A DNA stretch of 64,000 bases from Rapana venosa (GCA_028751875.1 CM054140.1:47135551-47199550), one strand, 5' to 3'; shown: positions 48,738 through 60,337, numbered from the stretch's first letter. Translations and numbers: made by a program. The notes: generated by a model not told the origin, from the sequence alone.

Positions 48738-48966
48738 AATTTAAATGCCTCGGTGGCTTTCGTGAATGGAACCATAGACAGTCTGAGGAAAGAGGTGGGG
48801 GACGTGTCTAGCAAGTTCAGTGTGGTGGTTCACAATATCACCAGTATGACGGGTGTTGTGGATCATCTGGTCAGCTTCATGCATTCAAACCATCCCAGTG
48901 CTGCCCAAGGGGCAGCGGACTCCAACAGCGCCAGCAGGAACAGTCAGGCCACACACAGTGCTGAAG
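48738..48966 (+). CDS. EFCAB14: EFCAB14-like exon 11: coiled coil plus disordered tail
   Basis: 229 bases, phase 0 in and phase 1 out, acceptor TTTTTCTTGGCAG|A and donor GCTGAAG|GTAAGA. The first half is coiled coil with three sequons: N-A-S, N-G-T and N-I-T, in NLNASVAFVNGTIDSL and VVVHNITSMTGVVDHL. The second half is low-complexity (NHPSAAQGAADSNSAS, RNSQATHSAEG). A LINE reverse-transcriptase fragment starts essentially at the donor. Confidence 0.9.
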
Positions 48967-48967
48967 G

Positions 48968-49468
48968 TAAGAATGGATAGATTTAATCAGAAAATCCCTC
49001 TGGAGAGACGCTGTCTGATATATTATAAGGCCTGCATCAGACCTGTTCTCCTGTATGGTTCGGAGACGTGGGTTTTCACAAAAACCGTCGAACGTTTGTT
49101 GAAGAGCTGTGAAAACCGAATGCTATGCTACATGACAAAGATCAAACGGGAAAACAGGATCACGAATGAAGAACTATGGAGAATGTGCAAAGTTGATGAT
49201 CTTAAGTCTGTAGCTAGTAGCAATAGACTGCGCTGGTTTGGGCACGTTCAACGGAAAGCAGACCACCACATCATAAAAAGACCAATGAACTTTGTAGTGG
49301 ATGGAAAGAGACCAAAGGGAAGACCTAGCAAAACCTGGGCTGCCTGTATTGCGGATGATCTTAGAGAAAGGGGCATAAATAAGGAGGAAGCTCAGATGGA
49401 GAAGGCTCATCAATGTCAAACCTCCCCTGGGAGAAACATGACAAAAAGGGAAGAAGAAGATCTTGGAA
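48968..49468 (+). pseudogene. LINE reverse-transcriptase C-terminal fragment
   Basis: One frame (entering from the exon 11 ORF in another frame) reads RFNQKIPLERRCLIYY, KACIRPVLLYGSETWV, then NRLRWFGHVQRKADHH and KGRPSKTWAACIADDL. RPVLLYGSETW and LRWFGHV are typical of the region after the catalytic palm of non-LTR retrotransposons. 5' truncated, ends in GAAGAAGAAG like the 45.4 kb copy. It begins within a few bases of the exon 11 donor. No target duplication found. Confidence 0.85.
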
Positions 49469-49539
49469 TTTGTTGTAGTTGGGTGTTCCCTAGGTTTCTT
49501 TTTTTTTTTCTTCTTTTATTTGGGGGTGTGTGTGTGTGT

Positions 49540-49972
49540 ATTCCTCTTCACCTAGAGCTCCATGGTTCACCAGTAGTGAGATGTTTTGCATATGCAAATT
49601 CCCCTCCCCATCCCCTCACCCCCTGCACTATTTATGTAGCCACATTCTGACTTTGGGGATGGTGTCTAAATACAACATCTGTGTGTATGCTGTGGGGGTT
49701 TGGGCGGGGGTGGTGGTTTGTCATCCATTCCCACCAAACACAATGGCCTTCTCTTTTCCAATAGGCGGAACAGGTTTTTAACATATGTGCAAGATGTTCT
49801 GCATGTGTCCACACACAGGGGCCTGGGTTTTTTAGTCTCATCCAAAGGACTTTGACATTCAGTTCTGTTTTTTTGTCAAACTGGGGAAGAAAGGGCGAGG
49901 CGAGAAATCGAACCCAGAACCTCACGGTTTACTTGTTGGCAGGCGAATGTCTTAACCATCCTGCCACCTTCC
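49540..49972 (-). mobile_element. SINE, tail type B, with a different tRNA-like head
   Basis: Tail TAGAGCTCCATGGTTCACCA and CACATTCTGACTTTGGGGAT, body CAGGTTTTTAACATATGTGC and AGATGTTCTGCATGTGTCCA. The head complement reads GAGAAATCGAACCCAGAACC and CTTAACCATCCTGCCACC, differing from the GATAGCCTAGTGG head of other copies. Confidence 0.82.
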
Positions 49973-50990
49973 TTTTTGTTCCCTAGTTTAACGTTTATGG
50001 GGTCACTTATTGGTACTCCCACACGCTTTCTTTGCCCTCCCCTTGCCTCTCCTCACTCCCCTTTTCCACTTCCCCACGACCCTCATCACCAGCCCTCATT
50101 TTCAGGATGTTTGCCACCACCACCACCAGTACCAACCGATCTCTCTTCCCAGCTGCCCCTATCTTGCCCGACTTGTCTATCTCCTCCTTGTTCCTATTCA
50201 ACACATTTTTCAGTTATTACTGTTACAGTAAGTCCAGCAGTTGGCAATTTATTGACTGGAACCCCTTCAGAGATATCAGTGCAGGATTTTGGGTTTTGTC
50301 CAGCTCTTAACGGATTTGTTAATAATCATCTCTAAGTCTGGATTGGATAGAAAACGAGTCCAGGTAGATTTTTTCATTGGAGGCTAGTCTAGTCACAATT
50401 ATGCTGTATTTGGCAAATACTTTTGGGGTTTTTTGGTCATTTGTAAGTATTAAGGTTAGATGCTCAGCAAGGCCAAACGTTACATGTAAAAGATGAGGGG
50501 GTATGGGAGGGGGGATACTGTACATTGTGTATCTAGCTAGGTTAAGCTTGTTTTCTTTAGACGAAGCCTTTGTGTACATACCTCAAGTTTTTATTGAAAT
50601 GTTCATGCCCGTAGATAGAAGTCTGTGTTTTACATAATTTGGTTTCATTTTATTTTTTTAAAAGTCTTAAAATACTGTGGGATCATAGGGAGAAGATTCA
50701 TCATAGAGATGCTAATTATCACTTTTTATCTGATTCGGTTTGCTTTGTTGACAAATGTAGGGAAAGGTTTTGGTATTGGAAAAATGTGGTACAAGCTCTC
50801 AGCTGTACAACAGACACCAGCTGTTGCTTGGGTGTACTCAAGCATGCAAGAAAAGTCTTCAGATACTTGATACAAACAGATACATTAAACGAGAAAGCAA
50901 TACATCATGAAAAAAGATCTAGACACTCACTGAAGTGCTGCATAAGAAAGAAAACAAGGAAGTTGTAATACCAAGATGAACTTATGTAAC
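49973..50990. other. Intron 11-12, unique part
   Basis: Pyrimidine-rich to 50230, then AT-rich unique DNA. No exon. Confidence 0.5.
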
Positions 50991-51045
50991 ACACACACAC
51001 ACACACACATACGTACATACATACATACATACATACATACATGTA

Positions 51046-51078
<33 letters not shown>

Positions 51079-51658
51079 GCATACATACATACATACATGC
51101 ATACATACATACATACATACATACATACATACATACATACATACATACATACATACATACATACATACATACATACATACATCATACATACATACATTAC
51201 TACATATACATTATACATACATACATAACATACATGTATACATACATACATACATACATACATACATACATACATACATACATACATACATACATACATA
51301 CATACATACATACATACATACATACATACATACATACATACAGCATACATACATACATACATACATACACAACACATACATACATACATACATACATACA
51401 TTACATACATTATAATGTAATACAACATACATACATACATACATACATACATTAATACAATACATACACATACATACATACATCATACATACACACATAC
51501 ATACACACATACATACATGATACATACATACATACACACATATATACACACACACAACATACATACATACATACATACCAACATATTACAACACACATAC
51601 ATACATAACATACATACATACATACATCACAACACATACATACATACATACATACATT
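50991..51658. repeat. (CATA)n microsatellite, about 660 bases
   Basis: CATA array with occasional CAGCATA, CACA and CATTA interruptions, more frequent toward the right end. Confidence 0.97.
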
Positions 51659-51799
51659 CTTCACTGCTCCTCTTAACTCCTCGAGGAGTCATTTTGGCTC
51701 TAGGCAGATGCTTTCAAACAGGGACCTTTTACATGCTGAACCCAACAGAACCCTTCCCTTTCCAAGTCGTAGAATGCATTCTGATTTTGTAGGTATAGC

Positions 51800-52060
51800 C
51801 ACTCCATATGCTTGCAACCCACACATGGGACCTTGGTTTATAGTGTGTTCTGAAGGACTTGCAGGACTTGAGTGTGAACTCCAGCAGGGGGAGAATCTCC
51901 TTAGACAGACAGCTGAGTGGTGACTCAAGCCCATATGACTGACACTATAGCCGAGTAGTTAAGACTGTTGTGACTTCAATTTGATGGGTCCATGAAGTCA
52001 TGGGTTCAATTCTCAGCAGAACCATGTGGTGAAGCAAAGGTGGGGGATTTTCACAATCTC
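51800..52060. mobile_element. Two decayed SINE-like pieces in opposite orientation
   Basis: 51820-51935 resembles the reverse body (GGGACCTTGGTTTATAGTGT, GTTCTGAAGGACTTGCAGGA). 51940-52025 is a plus-strand tRNA-like head (CTATAGCCGAGTAGTTAAGA, ATGGGTTCAATTCTCAG). Confidence 0.6.
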
Positions 52061-52457
52061 CCAGGTCAACTTAAAAGTGCAGGCCTGCCAGTGCCCTAAT
52101 GTCATTCTTGTGTTTGTGTATTCACACACACACACATACAAGTGCAGAAGATCAAATATACATTTTAAAGATCCCATAATTCATGTCAGCAGGTTGTGAA
52201 ATGCAAACAGACCCAGCATGCATCCTGTAAAAAAAAAAAAAAAAAGTTGCTCTTAAGTCGGAACGTGTCAGCTGAGGCCAGCGGGCAGACCTCCTGCAAA
52301 GTTACTAGCACAGGAGAAGAAGACCAGGCGCTAAACCCTCCCCCACCCATGAAGGGACCACAGAGAAGAGAGGAGAAGAGAGGACCCACCATACCCTCAT
52401 TATGATCCTGTGTGACACTGTACTCACTGGGCTGCTGCTGTGGCCCCTGTTTTGCAG

Positions 52458-52559
52458 GTGGTGGCAACTCCACCAGGAAGCCTGCGGAAACCCCAGAGAA
52501 CACCAGCCAGTCAGCACAGCCAGCACAGAATGCTAACTCAGATAAAAACCCACGCTCAG
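52458..52559 (+). CDS. EFCAB14: EFCAB14-like exon 12: Asn/Ser/Gln-rich tail
   Basis: 102 bases, phase 1 in and 1 out, acceptor CTGTTTTGCAG|G and donor CTCAG|GTATGG. It encodes GGNSTRKPAETPENTSQS then AQPAQNANSDKNPRS, with sequons N-S-T and N-T-S. It continues the disordered composition of exon 11 and shares its phase. In vertebrate homologues a disordered stretch precedes the EF-hand region, but no such exon follows here. Confidence 0.75.
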
Positions 52560-52659
52560 GTATGGCACAGTAGCGCTTTGGTTATATAAGGCAGATACTT
52601 GCCAAAATAGTGCAGGTTTTGTTGTTGTCGTTGTTGTTATTGGTCTTCTTGTTTGTTAG

Positions 52660-52676
52660 GATGCCGTGTGGATACG
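52660..52676 (+). other. Candidate 17-base microexon
   Basis: A long pyrimidine/TG tract ending GTTTGTTAG precedes GATGCCGTGTGGATACG, followed by GTAATA. Its length would convert phase 1 to phase 0 and open the block at 54816. The donor is mediocre and the motif is short, so chance is likely. Confidence 0.15.
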
Positions 52677-52774
52677 GTAATAAAATGATTTGTTTGTATG
52701 AAGAATTCAGTGGAACATTATTGTTTTCAGTATTAACTGTCACACTGCCCAGGAAAATGTTTTGTCTTTTCTTT

Positions 52775-53525
52775 GTGTTCTTCGGCTAGAGGTCCAAGGT
52801 TCACCAGTGGTGAGACTTTTCTGTAGGCGACCTGGTTTTTCCCCACCCCCACCCCAAACCCCACCCCCACCCCTAAGGTAGCCACTTTCCAAATTTGGGG
52901 ATGGATACAGTTGGGAAATAAGCCTACCAAATTTGCCAAGACAGTTGGGAGGTTCCTTCCTACTTTTTCCGACTCTCAACTGTCATGGGTTTTTTTTGGA
53001 CATGCGCAAGTCGCTAAGCGTACAGGTCAGACTGGTTTAGAGTCTCCTCTGAAAGACTTGACATTCAGTTGGGTTTTAAAAAAATATTTTATTCTTTTAT
53101 ATCGAGGATAATGGAATAAGTGCTCATGTGCTTTTTTTACATCCAGTCCCTGTGTGTATGCGGTTTTGTAAAGTCTGTCATCCGTTCCCACCGGCACACA
53201 ATGGCCTACTCTTATGAAAAGCGGAACAGGATTTAACGTGTGCGCAAGATGTTCTGCGTGGGTTCGCACACGGGGCCTCGGTTTATAGTCTCATCTGAAG
53301 GACTTTTGGGGTGAGTGGAGTCGGCACTGATGTTAACTCCAGGGGAAAATATCCCCTTGAACGGGAATCGAACCCGGGTCATCAGATTGCGAGCGCAATG
53401 TTCTAACCACTAGGCTATCCCGTCCCCCATTTTTCCCATCAAACTGGAGAGAGGGCAAGGCTGGGGATCAAACCTAGAACCTCACAGTTTACTTGTTAGG
53501 CAGGTGGACGTCTAAACTGCCCAGG
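52775..53525 (-). mobile_element. Older B-tailed SINE split by a younger insertion
   Basis: The left part (52775-53085) has the B tail (TAGAGGTCCAAGGTTCACCA, CACTTTCCAAATTTGGGGAT) and body end GAAAGACTTGACATTCAGTT. The right part (53432-53525) resumes with CATCAAACTGGAGAGAGGGC and GGATCAAACCTAGAACCTCA. The 49.5 kb copy has these two parts contiguous, so an A-tailed SINE (53086-53431) landed inside it. Confidence 0.82.
53086..53431 (-). mobile_element. tRNA-derived SINE, tail type A, full length
   Basis: From TATCGAGGATAATGGAATAA through GTTCCCACCGGCACACAATG, AAGATGTTCTGCGTGGGTTC, TGATGTTAACTCCAGGGGAA to the complete tRNA-like head (GGGAATCGAACCCGGGTCAT, CCACTAGGCTATCCCGTCCC). One of the best-preserved copies. 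Confidence 0.94.
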
Positions 53526-54049
53526 AAATAATATTTTAAGTAAAAGCAATTTGCCTGGGTTGTATGTAGAGTATAGTTTTAAAAGACTCTTGGCTTTGTT
53601 ACTGAATAAAAGCCCGTGAAAGTATACATTTTCTGAAAGGTAAATGAATAAAGAAAACTTTACACATGATGTTTTTCATTGTTATGATTCTTAAGATGTA
53701 CAAAATACAATCCTAAGGAGAGAAAAAAGTAGATATAATGATGAGTTATCTTGTTGTTATAGCAGCAAAGTGTATGCAGTGCCCTACCCCCTGGCAAGTG
53801 AGCAAGTTATGTTGTTGCTGAGGCAGTCTTGGGGCTAGTCGAAGTTGTATAACCATTTGGGTAACTTTTCAAGAAGAGCAAAACTACATTGTTGAAGAAA
53901 GTACTGGTCACAGTACATTTTTGTTGTCAGAACCACTGAAAACACTATTATCACCCTCAATCCCCTTTTCCAACAGGTCCATGACCTCAGCATCACAAAG
54001 GAAAAAAAAATACACCTCGCCAAATTTGACTTGCATAAGACATCTATTC

Positions 54050-54268
54050 TTTCTTTCATTTCGAGGATAATGGAATAAACACCCATGTGCTTTTTGTCAT
54101 CCAGTACCCATGTGAATGCAGTTGTGTAAATTTTGTCATCCGTTCCCACCGGCACACAATGGCCTACTCTTCCGAAAAGCAGAACGGGTTTTAACGTGCG
54201 TGCAAGATCTTCTGCGTGTGTTCGCACACGGGACCTTGGTTTATAGTCTCTTCCGAAGGACTTTGTAT
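54050..54268 (-). mobile_element. SINE, tail type A, 5' truncated
   Basis: TTTCGAGGATAATGGAATAA, CGTTCCCACCGGCACACAAT, AAGATCTTCTGCGTGTGTTC and TAGTCTCTTCCGAAGGACTT; the head is missing. Confidence 0.9.
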
Positions 54269-54329
54269 GAAGCTAAGTGAACAAGTGAACTTTACCTGAC
54301 TGTACCACCTATCCCATATTCTAATAGAC

Positions 54330-54585
54330 TGTTGGGACACCACTGAAGATTTTGCAACCAGCTTCCTCTGCTCCTCATGGTCTCGGCTTTCTGTAGTATG
54401 TGTCATTTCACTCAAAGCCAGGCCACTCTGATGTTGTCTTCCCGTCGTTTTCTCTGTCTGCCCCTTCGTCTCCCTCCTTGTACTGTTCCCTGTAGGACAG
54501 TCTTGGCCAGTCCAGACGTTCGTGTGGCCTGCCCAAACCACTTCTATTTGCATTTTTTCAAAGATGTCGGCTTCATATGGCCCTA
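54330..54585 (-). pseudogene. LINE C-terminal fragment of a second family
   Basis: On the minus strand a frame reads VVWAGHTNVWTGQDCPTG then RRETKGQTEKTTGRQHQSGL and ESRDHEEQRKLVAKSSVV, matching the usual end of non-LTR retrotransposon ORF2 (Arg-rich G-R-P-R/W-x-D-N-I followed by D-R..W..L-V). Different from the 45 and 49 kb copies; shares a 3' end with a remnant at 20.9 kb. Confidence 0.6.
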
Positions 54586-54815
54586 CAGCATTTTCAACCC
54601 TGGTTTCACTTCCTCGTTAGTTACGTGGTATCTGTATGAAATTCTAAGAAGTTTGCGAAGGCACCTCATCTCCATTGCCTGTATCCTAAAAAAAATAGTT
54701 TTAAAAATAAAAATAAAGAAAGAAATGAAAAAAACTTATAAAATGTTTATAAAAGGACATTATCTAGCAAAAATCTGCTTACACGCATTGGGTTTTTTTC
54801 TCTGTGTGTGTGCAG

Positions 54816-54917
54816 CAAGCTAAAGGGGAGAGCAGAAAAACTCGCAACGGGACAATGGGACCTAACTCTACAAACCATGCCACACACACACAGTATGTTG
54901 CAGCCCAGCTGATGAAC
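54816..54917 (+). CDS. EFCAB14: Candidate last exon with ambiguous reading frame
   Basis: A good acceptor (TCTGTGTGTGTGCAG|C) precedes this block. Joined directly to exon 12 (phase 1) it reads A-S and stops at 54821-54823, ending the protein without an EF-hand. Read in phase 0 it is open for 34 codons (starting QAKGESRKTRNGTMG, ending YVAAQLMN) to a TGA at 54915-54917. That reading needs an extra exon of length 3n+2 in the 52.6-54.8 kb intron; a 17-base candidate at 52660-52676 would do it. The start is plausible, the frame unresolved, and it may not be an exon at all. Confidence 0.35.
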
Positions 54918-54923
54918 TGATTT

Positions 54924-55099
54924 TCTTCAGGCCTGAAACTCGTGCTTGATGTGAACCAGGCACTCTTCCTTGACCACTTCTATCTTTTAAAAAACAAAAA
55001 TGTGTGTATATATTGCAGCATTATTGTAACTGTACTCTGATGAAAGCAACAGTTTGGGGGTTGTATGTGATGTCTGATTTGGGCCATGGATAAGGTTTG

Positions 55100-55130
<31 letters not shown>

Positions 55131-57789
55131 TTGCTTTAGAGAGTGGATTGTTGTGGGGGGTTTCTTTGGGATGGGAGGGAGGGGGGTGGTGGAGTTGAAG
55201 GGAGAAGATTGCAACTTACATGAAAAGATTGTGCGGTGGTTTGTATTGGGAGGGGGGAGTCATGTTTTTTGCTTTTCCAACGACAGATTATTATGTCTGT
55301 TGTGCTAAGTTTTCTGCATTTTATTTCAGTTTTACTTTAGTCATCTGAACTGTTTGGAATTCTTAACATTTGTTGAGAAATAGAATTTTTTTTTTTCCCC
55401 CTTGCAAATCATTGATAACATTTTGATCTGACATCACGTTTTTGGTGATCTCAGTGAAGTTTGGTGACTACATTTTCATTTCATCCTTATTGTGCCAAAA
55501 ATGCTTGGTGGTGTTTTTTTTAAATTTTTGTTGTTGGGGTGGGTTTTTTGGTGGGGGTTGGGGTTTTGGGGTGTTTTCTTAAATGAACACCATGATACAT
55601 CTGTCCAAATCATTAAAACATGACTGCTTATTAGGTTTGCAGACAAGCTAGGATCAATCAACCCTGAGACCATTTCCATCAGTTTGGAAAATAAATCCTA
55701 CTTCTTTGGGGCAAGGGGGATGACATACCAAAAGGTTACGTAATATTTTAAAAGAGCATATCAATACAACTGTAAACTAAAATGCATACATGTTGCTTTA
55801 TTTTTCGTATTGGTTTTTGAATCAATCTCTCTCTGTCTCTCTCTCACTCACTCTGTCCCTCTCTCTCTCTCTCACTCTATCTCTTTCACTCACTCTATCT
55901 CTCTCACTCTATCCCTCTCTCTAACTCTCTCACTCTATCCCTCTCTTTCACTCACTCACTCACTCACTTTCTCTTTTGTGCATGCATATATGTGCTTATT
56001 TACTTTTCACTAGATCCAGTTCTGGTTTTTCCCCCTTTCATGACAATACACAGATTGCAAGGAAATGGCTTGCAAAAACAGACACAAAGGACAAATGAAT
56101 GAAAGCAAACCTAATGTTCTTGATTTGCTCTGTGGCATCGCATGTACTGCACGTTGTAAGTACACTGTTGTATCTCGCAATCATCATCTTCATTCTGTCA
56201 ACACTGCAGTTCAGCAAATTTGTGCAAATCATTCCTGACTTCATGATACTCATGGGGTTTTTTCTCAAACATTGACTGCTTTGTTTTAACTATGCATTTG
56301 TGGCTGTGGGGTTTACTTTTGGTCTGGGTGATGTCCTGAACAAAACTCTGTCTCGGCAATGTAAACCGGCAGGAAACATTCCTAAAAATGTATACATGTA
56401 TGCCTTTGTGCAGTGACAAACTGAGGAACAAATCGGCCAGACATTTTGGAGTTTTGTTTTCTTGATCTTGTGTCTGTATACCTTCTTTGCAGAGTGTGAG
56501 GATACATTGTTAGTATGTGTGTTGTTTGATTCTATGCTAAGCTTATTCTGTAGCCAGGAATATTCTCGAGTACCTATCGAAACGGCGATTCTTTGTCAAG
56601 CCTGTTCTGTAAACACGAATAGTCTTTGTAAGTTATGTTGATAATCTCCAAGAAACTGAAAAGGATCACTAGGACATTGACTCGTTTCTAAGTGTGGTAT
56701 GCATGTGCACCTTTATCAGTTACATTCTTTAGGTTTGCATCCTTTACTCCTCCTTTGTTCTTTTGTTCTGTTTGTTTTTCCTGTCCCTCCTCTTCAGCTG
56801 TCTCTCCCTCCTCCACTCTACCTGCGACACTGCTAGTTATTTATTTGTCAGGCACTCTTCTACCTGCCAGCCAATAGTTCCGCAAAATGTTGAACAAGCC
56901 AAAACATGTTAGCAGCAACTGACAGGTCCTTAAAAAGTAAGATGGTTGAAGTTAGACAATTTGCAGGAAGCCAGATCAGTATTTCTGCCATGTGATAGGG
57001 CTTTAAAAAACCAAAACGAATTGAAGTTTTGACTTTGGTATACGTAGGCGTATGAACCTGGGTGTGTTAGTTTAGATGTTAGTGTGGATGTGCGTTATTG
57101 TTTTTGTACAATTATGTTCAAGCTGCATGCAAATTATATTGATATCTATAAGTCATAAACATGCACAGACATGCTTGTGCTCTCTCACACTTACACACAC
57201 TTACACACACTCACTCTCTCTCCCTCTCTCTCTCTCTCTCCATCTCTCTCACTGACTCACACACATACACACAGAGAGTTGGCATGGGGGAAAAAACAGA
57301 TAGATACTGACGCTGTAACAATTTACCTGAAGATTATACGCCAATGCACGAATGGCAGAAGGTTGTGATGTACAGTCATATAATATTATATATCTATATT
57401 TATTTATGCGCTGATGAGTCACTCATTTCAATGATATTATAACTTATTTGAATGTCCTTCGTTAAGCTTGCGGCGGTTTTGGAGAGTGAGAATGTCGTTT
57501 TCAGGGATGGTTGTATCAGCGGTCCAGTTTTAAGTTCACTATGTTATTTAATTAAACCAGTATCAGGCAAACACTTTCCAACAGATGCCTGCTCGTTCTT
57601 ACCAGCTGCCACCCCCACAGCGTGCAAATCCACAACATCACTCTGTCAAGAGTGTTAAATTTATTCTTCCTTTAACCAATTCGCAAATGTAGTCAGCTCC
57701 TGCTATAATTAGCACCAGCTGGGCTGAGATGGCAGTGAATGGATGGCAGCTGAGAGCAGTGAAAGTGGGGTACACTGACAGCTGTTTTA
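54924..57789. other. Possible 3' untranslated region and flank
   Basis: G run at 55099-55124 within G/T-rich DNA, CT/CACT repeats at 55825-55975 and 57215-57255. No EF-hand-like coding, exon or transposon recognised. Confidence 0.4.
55690..55695 (+). terminator. Candidate polyadenylation signal for the gene
   Basis: AATAAA about 0.8-0.9 kb after the candidate last exon, in AT-rich sequence. Others lie further on, for example 59404-59409. Hexamers are common in AT-rich DNA, so no end is assigned with confidence. Confidence 0.2.
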
Positions 57790-58137
57790 TTTTATTTTTT
57801 AAAATTATATTGAGGATAATGGAATAAGCACTTATGTGCTTTTTTTACATGCAGTACCCGTGTGTATGCGGTTTTGTAAATTTTGTCATCTGTTCCCGCT
57901 GGCACACAATGGCCTACTCTTACAAAAAGCGTAACAAGGTTTAACGTGTGCGCAAGATGTTCTGCGTGCGTTTGCACATGGGGCCTCGGTTTATAGTCTC
58001 ATCCGAAGGACTTTTGGGGAGAGTGGAGTCTGCACTGATGTTAACTCCAGGGGAAAATATTCCCTTGACCGAGAATCGAACCCGGGTCATCAGATTGCGA
58101 GTGCAATGTTCTAACCACTAGGCTATCCCGTGCCTCA
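57790..58137 (-). mobile_element. tRNA-derived SINE, tail type A, full length
   Basis: From TATTGAGGATAATGGAATAA and TTATGTGCTTTTTTTACATG through the body to head GAGAATCGAACCCGGGTCAT and CCACTAGGCTATCCCGTGCC. Confidence 0.94.
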
Positions 58138-58424
58138 GTCGGGTGGTCTTTTCAGCTCCTGCCAGCTTTCCCCCTTGAGTTCTTATCACCAGTGATCAGT
58201 GGATGTTTTGTTGCATGTGTGAAAAATGTTCCATAGATATATGAATCAGAAGGAAGAGGGTTTATTTCTAACTTGCTTTTGGTCTTCGACAAGTTCATGG
58301 TATTGTCTTTTGTCTAAGTCGTGGCAGGTTTCCCAGCAAGTATTTTTGTGAGATTGATACTGTCTTTAACTATATACTGCAGTTTGTTTTATTTCAATTC
58401 ATAAAGAAGATATTCAGATAACTT

Positions 58425-58497
58425 AGAGAAGATAACGTAGAGAAATCTCGTGACTTAAAGTGGTATAAAATAAAATAAAATAAATAAAAAATAAGAG
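58425..58497 (+). mobile_element. SINE family 2, 3' end only
   Basis: GAGAAATCTCGTGACTTAAA followed by GTGGTATAAAATAAAATAAA, the reverse complement of the 3' end seen at 10936 and 44590, followed by its A/T-rich tail. Confidence 0.75.
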
Positions 58498-60330
58498 AAA
58501 TTTTGCTCTGAATTGAACATGCAAACACAGGTATCATAAAGAAATTTTATACTGAAATTGCAGGAGCAAAAAGTAGCATTTAAGAATTATATAGAAAAGC
58601 TTTCTCTTTTTTTGTTGATTGTTTGTGTAAGTGGTGTATAATAATTCAAGAATTTAGTTTTGAATTGATCAGAGATGTTACATCATAAAGGTATGTAAAG
58701 ATTTAGATATAATTATTTTTTCTTTGTATGTTTGTGAGGGGAGGTTTTGGGTTTTTTTTAGTATTTTACTCTAGACATTTTATTCTGAAGACTTTAAAGA
58801 AATGACATGTGGTAATACAGTAAACAAAATTTCTTGCATGGGGTCCATATGAAATGATTTTTAAATTTTCGCACCAATTATTGGACTGTACTACACTTTA
58901 TTGATTAACTGAAAGGCTCAGTCTGTGAAGTCAGATGCTGGATGAGACATACTTGTGTGTCTGATAAGGATACAAATCCATACCAGTGTTCATATCATGG
59001 GATTTTAGATAAAAGTCTGGCTTTAGGGTGGAAGCAACTTCTGTTATTTGGCCTGGAAAAGTCTTAACAAAAGGACTGGAGGGAGGAAAGTGAATAGCAT
59101 CAATCATTGCTGACAACAACAGTTTTCTATTTGACATGCTTTTTTTCCCAAAAAATCCCAGCTGAAATAGTTTGAAGCAGAAGGAAAAAATGTAAGAAGA
59201 AAACCGCTTTTAAATATATAGAGATAGTCGTAATATAAACAAAAGATCATCAGATGGTGAATTTTATAATTAACACTTTAACTCATTTCTTTAAATAAAC
59301 ACACAGGGAAAAAAATATGCTGGATATTTTGTTGTTGAGATATAGTCCCTCTGGTGTAACAATATAAAATATTCACTGAAACACAATGTTTCATTAAGAA
59401 GCTAATAAAGAGATTTGTGTAATATTATAACTCATACACTGTGCGTCTTTTTACAACCTCCACTATTTTTACAAAGTGTGTGATCCCCCTCTCCTCAGAG
59501 CAACCAATTTCCATGCTTCAGTTGACCCTCATTTGCATGAGATTTGAATGTTATTTATTGTGTTATTGTCTATTTGTGATATGTTGCTTATATATTGATA
59601 TGTGTGTATATATATGTACTGTCAAGTAAAGGAGAGATGTGTAACTCATGGGACTTGTTAATGACGTTTCATATACTCATTATGTATTGGTTCTCGTCAT
59701 ATGAATGCTCATTGCGTGGTCGGATTGTGTAAATAATGCATAGGGCCTTTTGGGTCTGGTTCTGTCATTCCTATTTATGCTTTGTGAAAGCGATGTGACA
59801 TTTTGTGATAACTGAGGTCATGCTCTGAATGAGTAGTTATAGCTGTGTTGAAGTATTCGTGCCAGTATGGACTGTTATATGGATTGTTGTGATAAGGAGA
59901 GCTGTCTGTATTTGTTTCGTCCATAATCTTTTTAGAAGTTGGAAATAAGTACAAGGGTCAGTCTCTAATTCCAGGCAGTAGATTTGAAGAAAAAAATCTG
60001 ATAGGCATTATCATATTTGATCATTTGACAGCATCATCATTTGTGATATAGTTCACTCATTAGTATATTTATTTATTTATTTTTCTCTCTCTTTTTTATT
60101 TGAGCTTTTTGCTTCTCCAGAATGCGTCAATGCTCAGCTTTGTTGGGTTTTTTTGTTTGTTTTTTTTTGGGGGGGGAGGGGGTGTTTACACACAGGGTTG
60201 TTAGCCCTAATGTGGTCATATAGGCAATAATCGATATCGGTTTAAATTGCCGTTCTTCCAAAAAAAAATTTTTTCTTTAAGATTCAAACAGTTATGCTTG
60301 ATCTCCTCAATACAAACCACTACATATCAC
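58498..60330. other. AT-rich sequence without recognisable content
   Basis: Long low-GC unique DNA with AATAAA at 59404 and a short G run at 60169. No exon or repeat family seen. Confidence 0.5.
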
Positions 60331-60337
60331 GCAGGGT

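Noticed and set aside
48853..49650. Single 265-codon gene product
   Set aside because: It starts in the wrong frame of exon 11 and continues into a LINE fragment; the true exon leaves at 48966.
57452..57658. 68-codon plus-strand frame with mixed composition
   Set aside because: Looks protein-like, but there is no good donor or acceptor that fits the upstream gene, no methionine context and no recognisable family.
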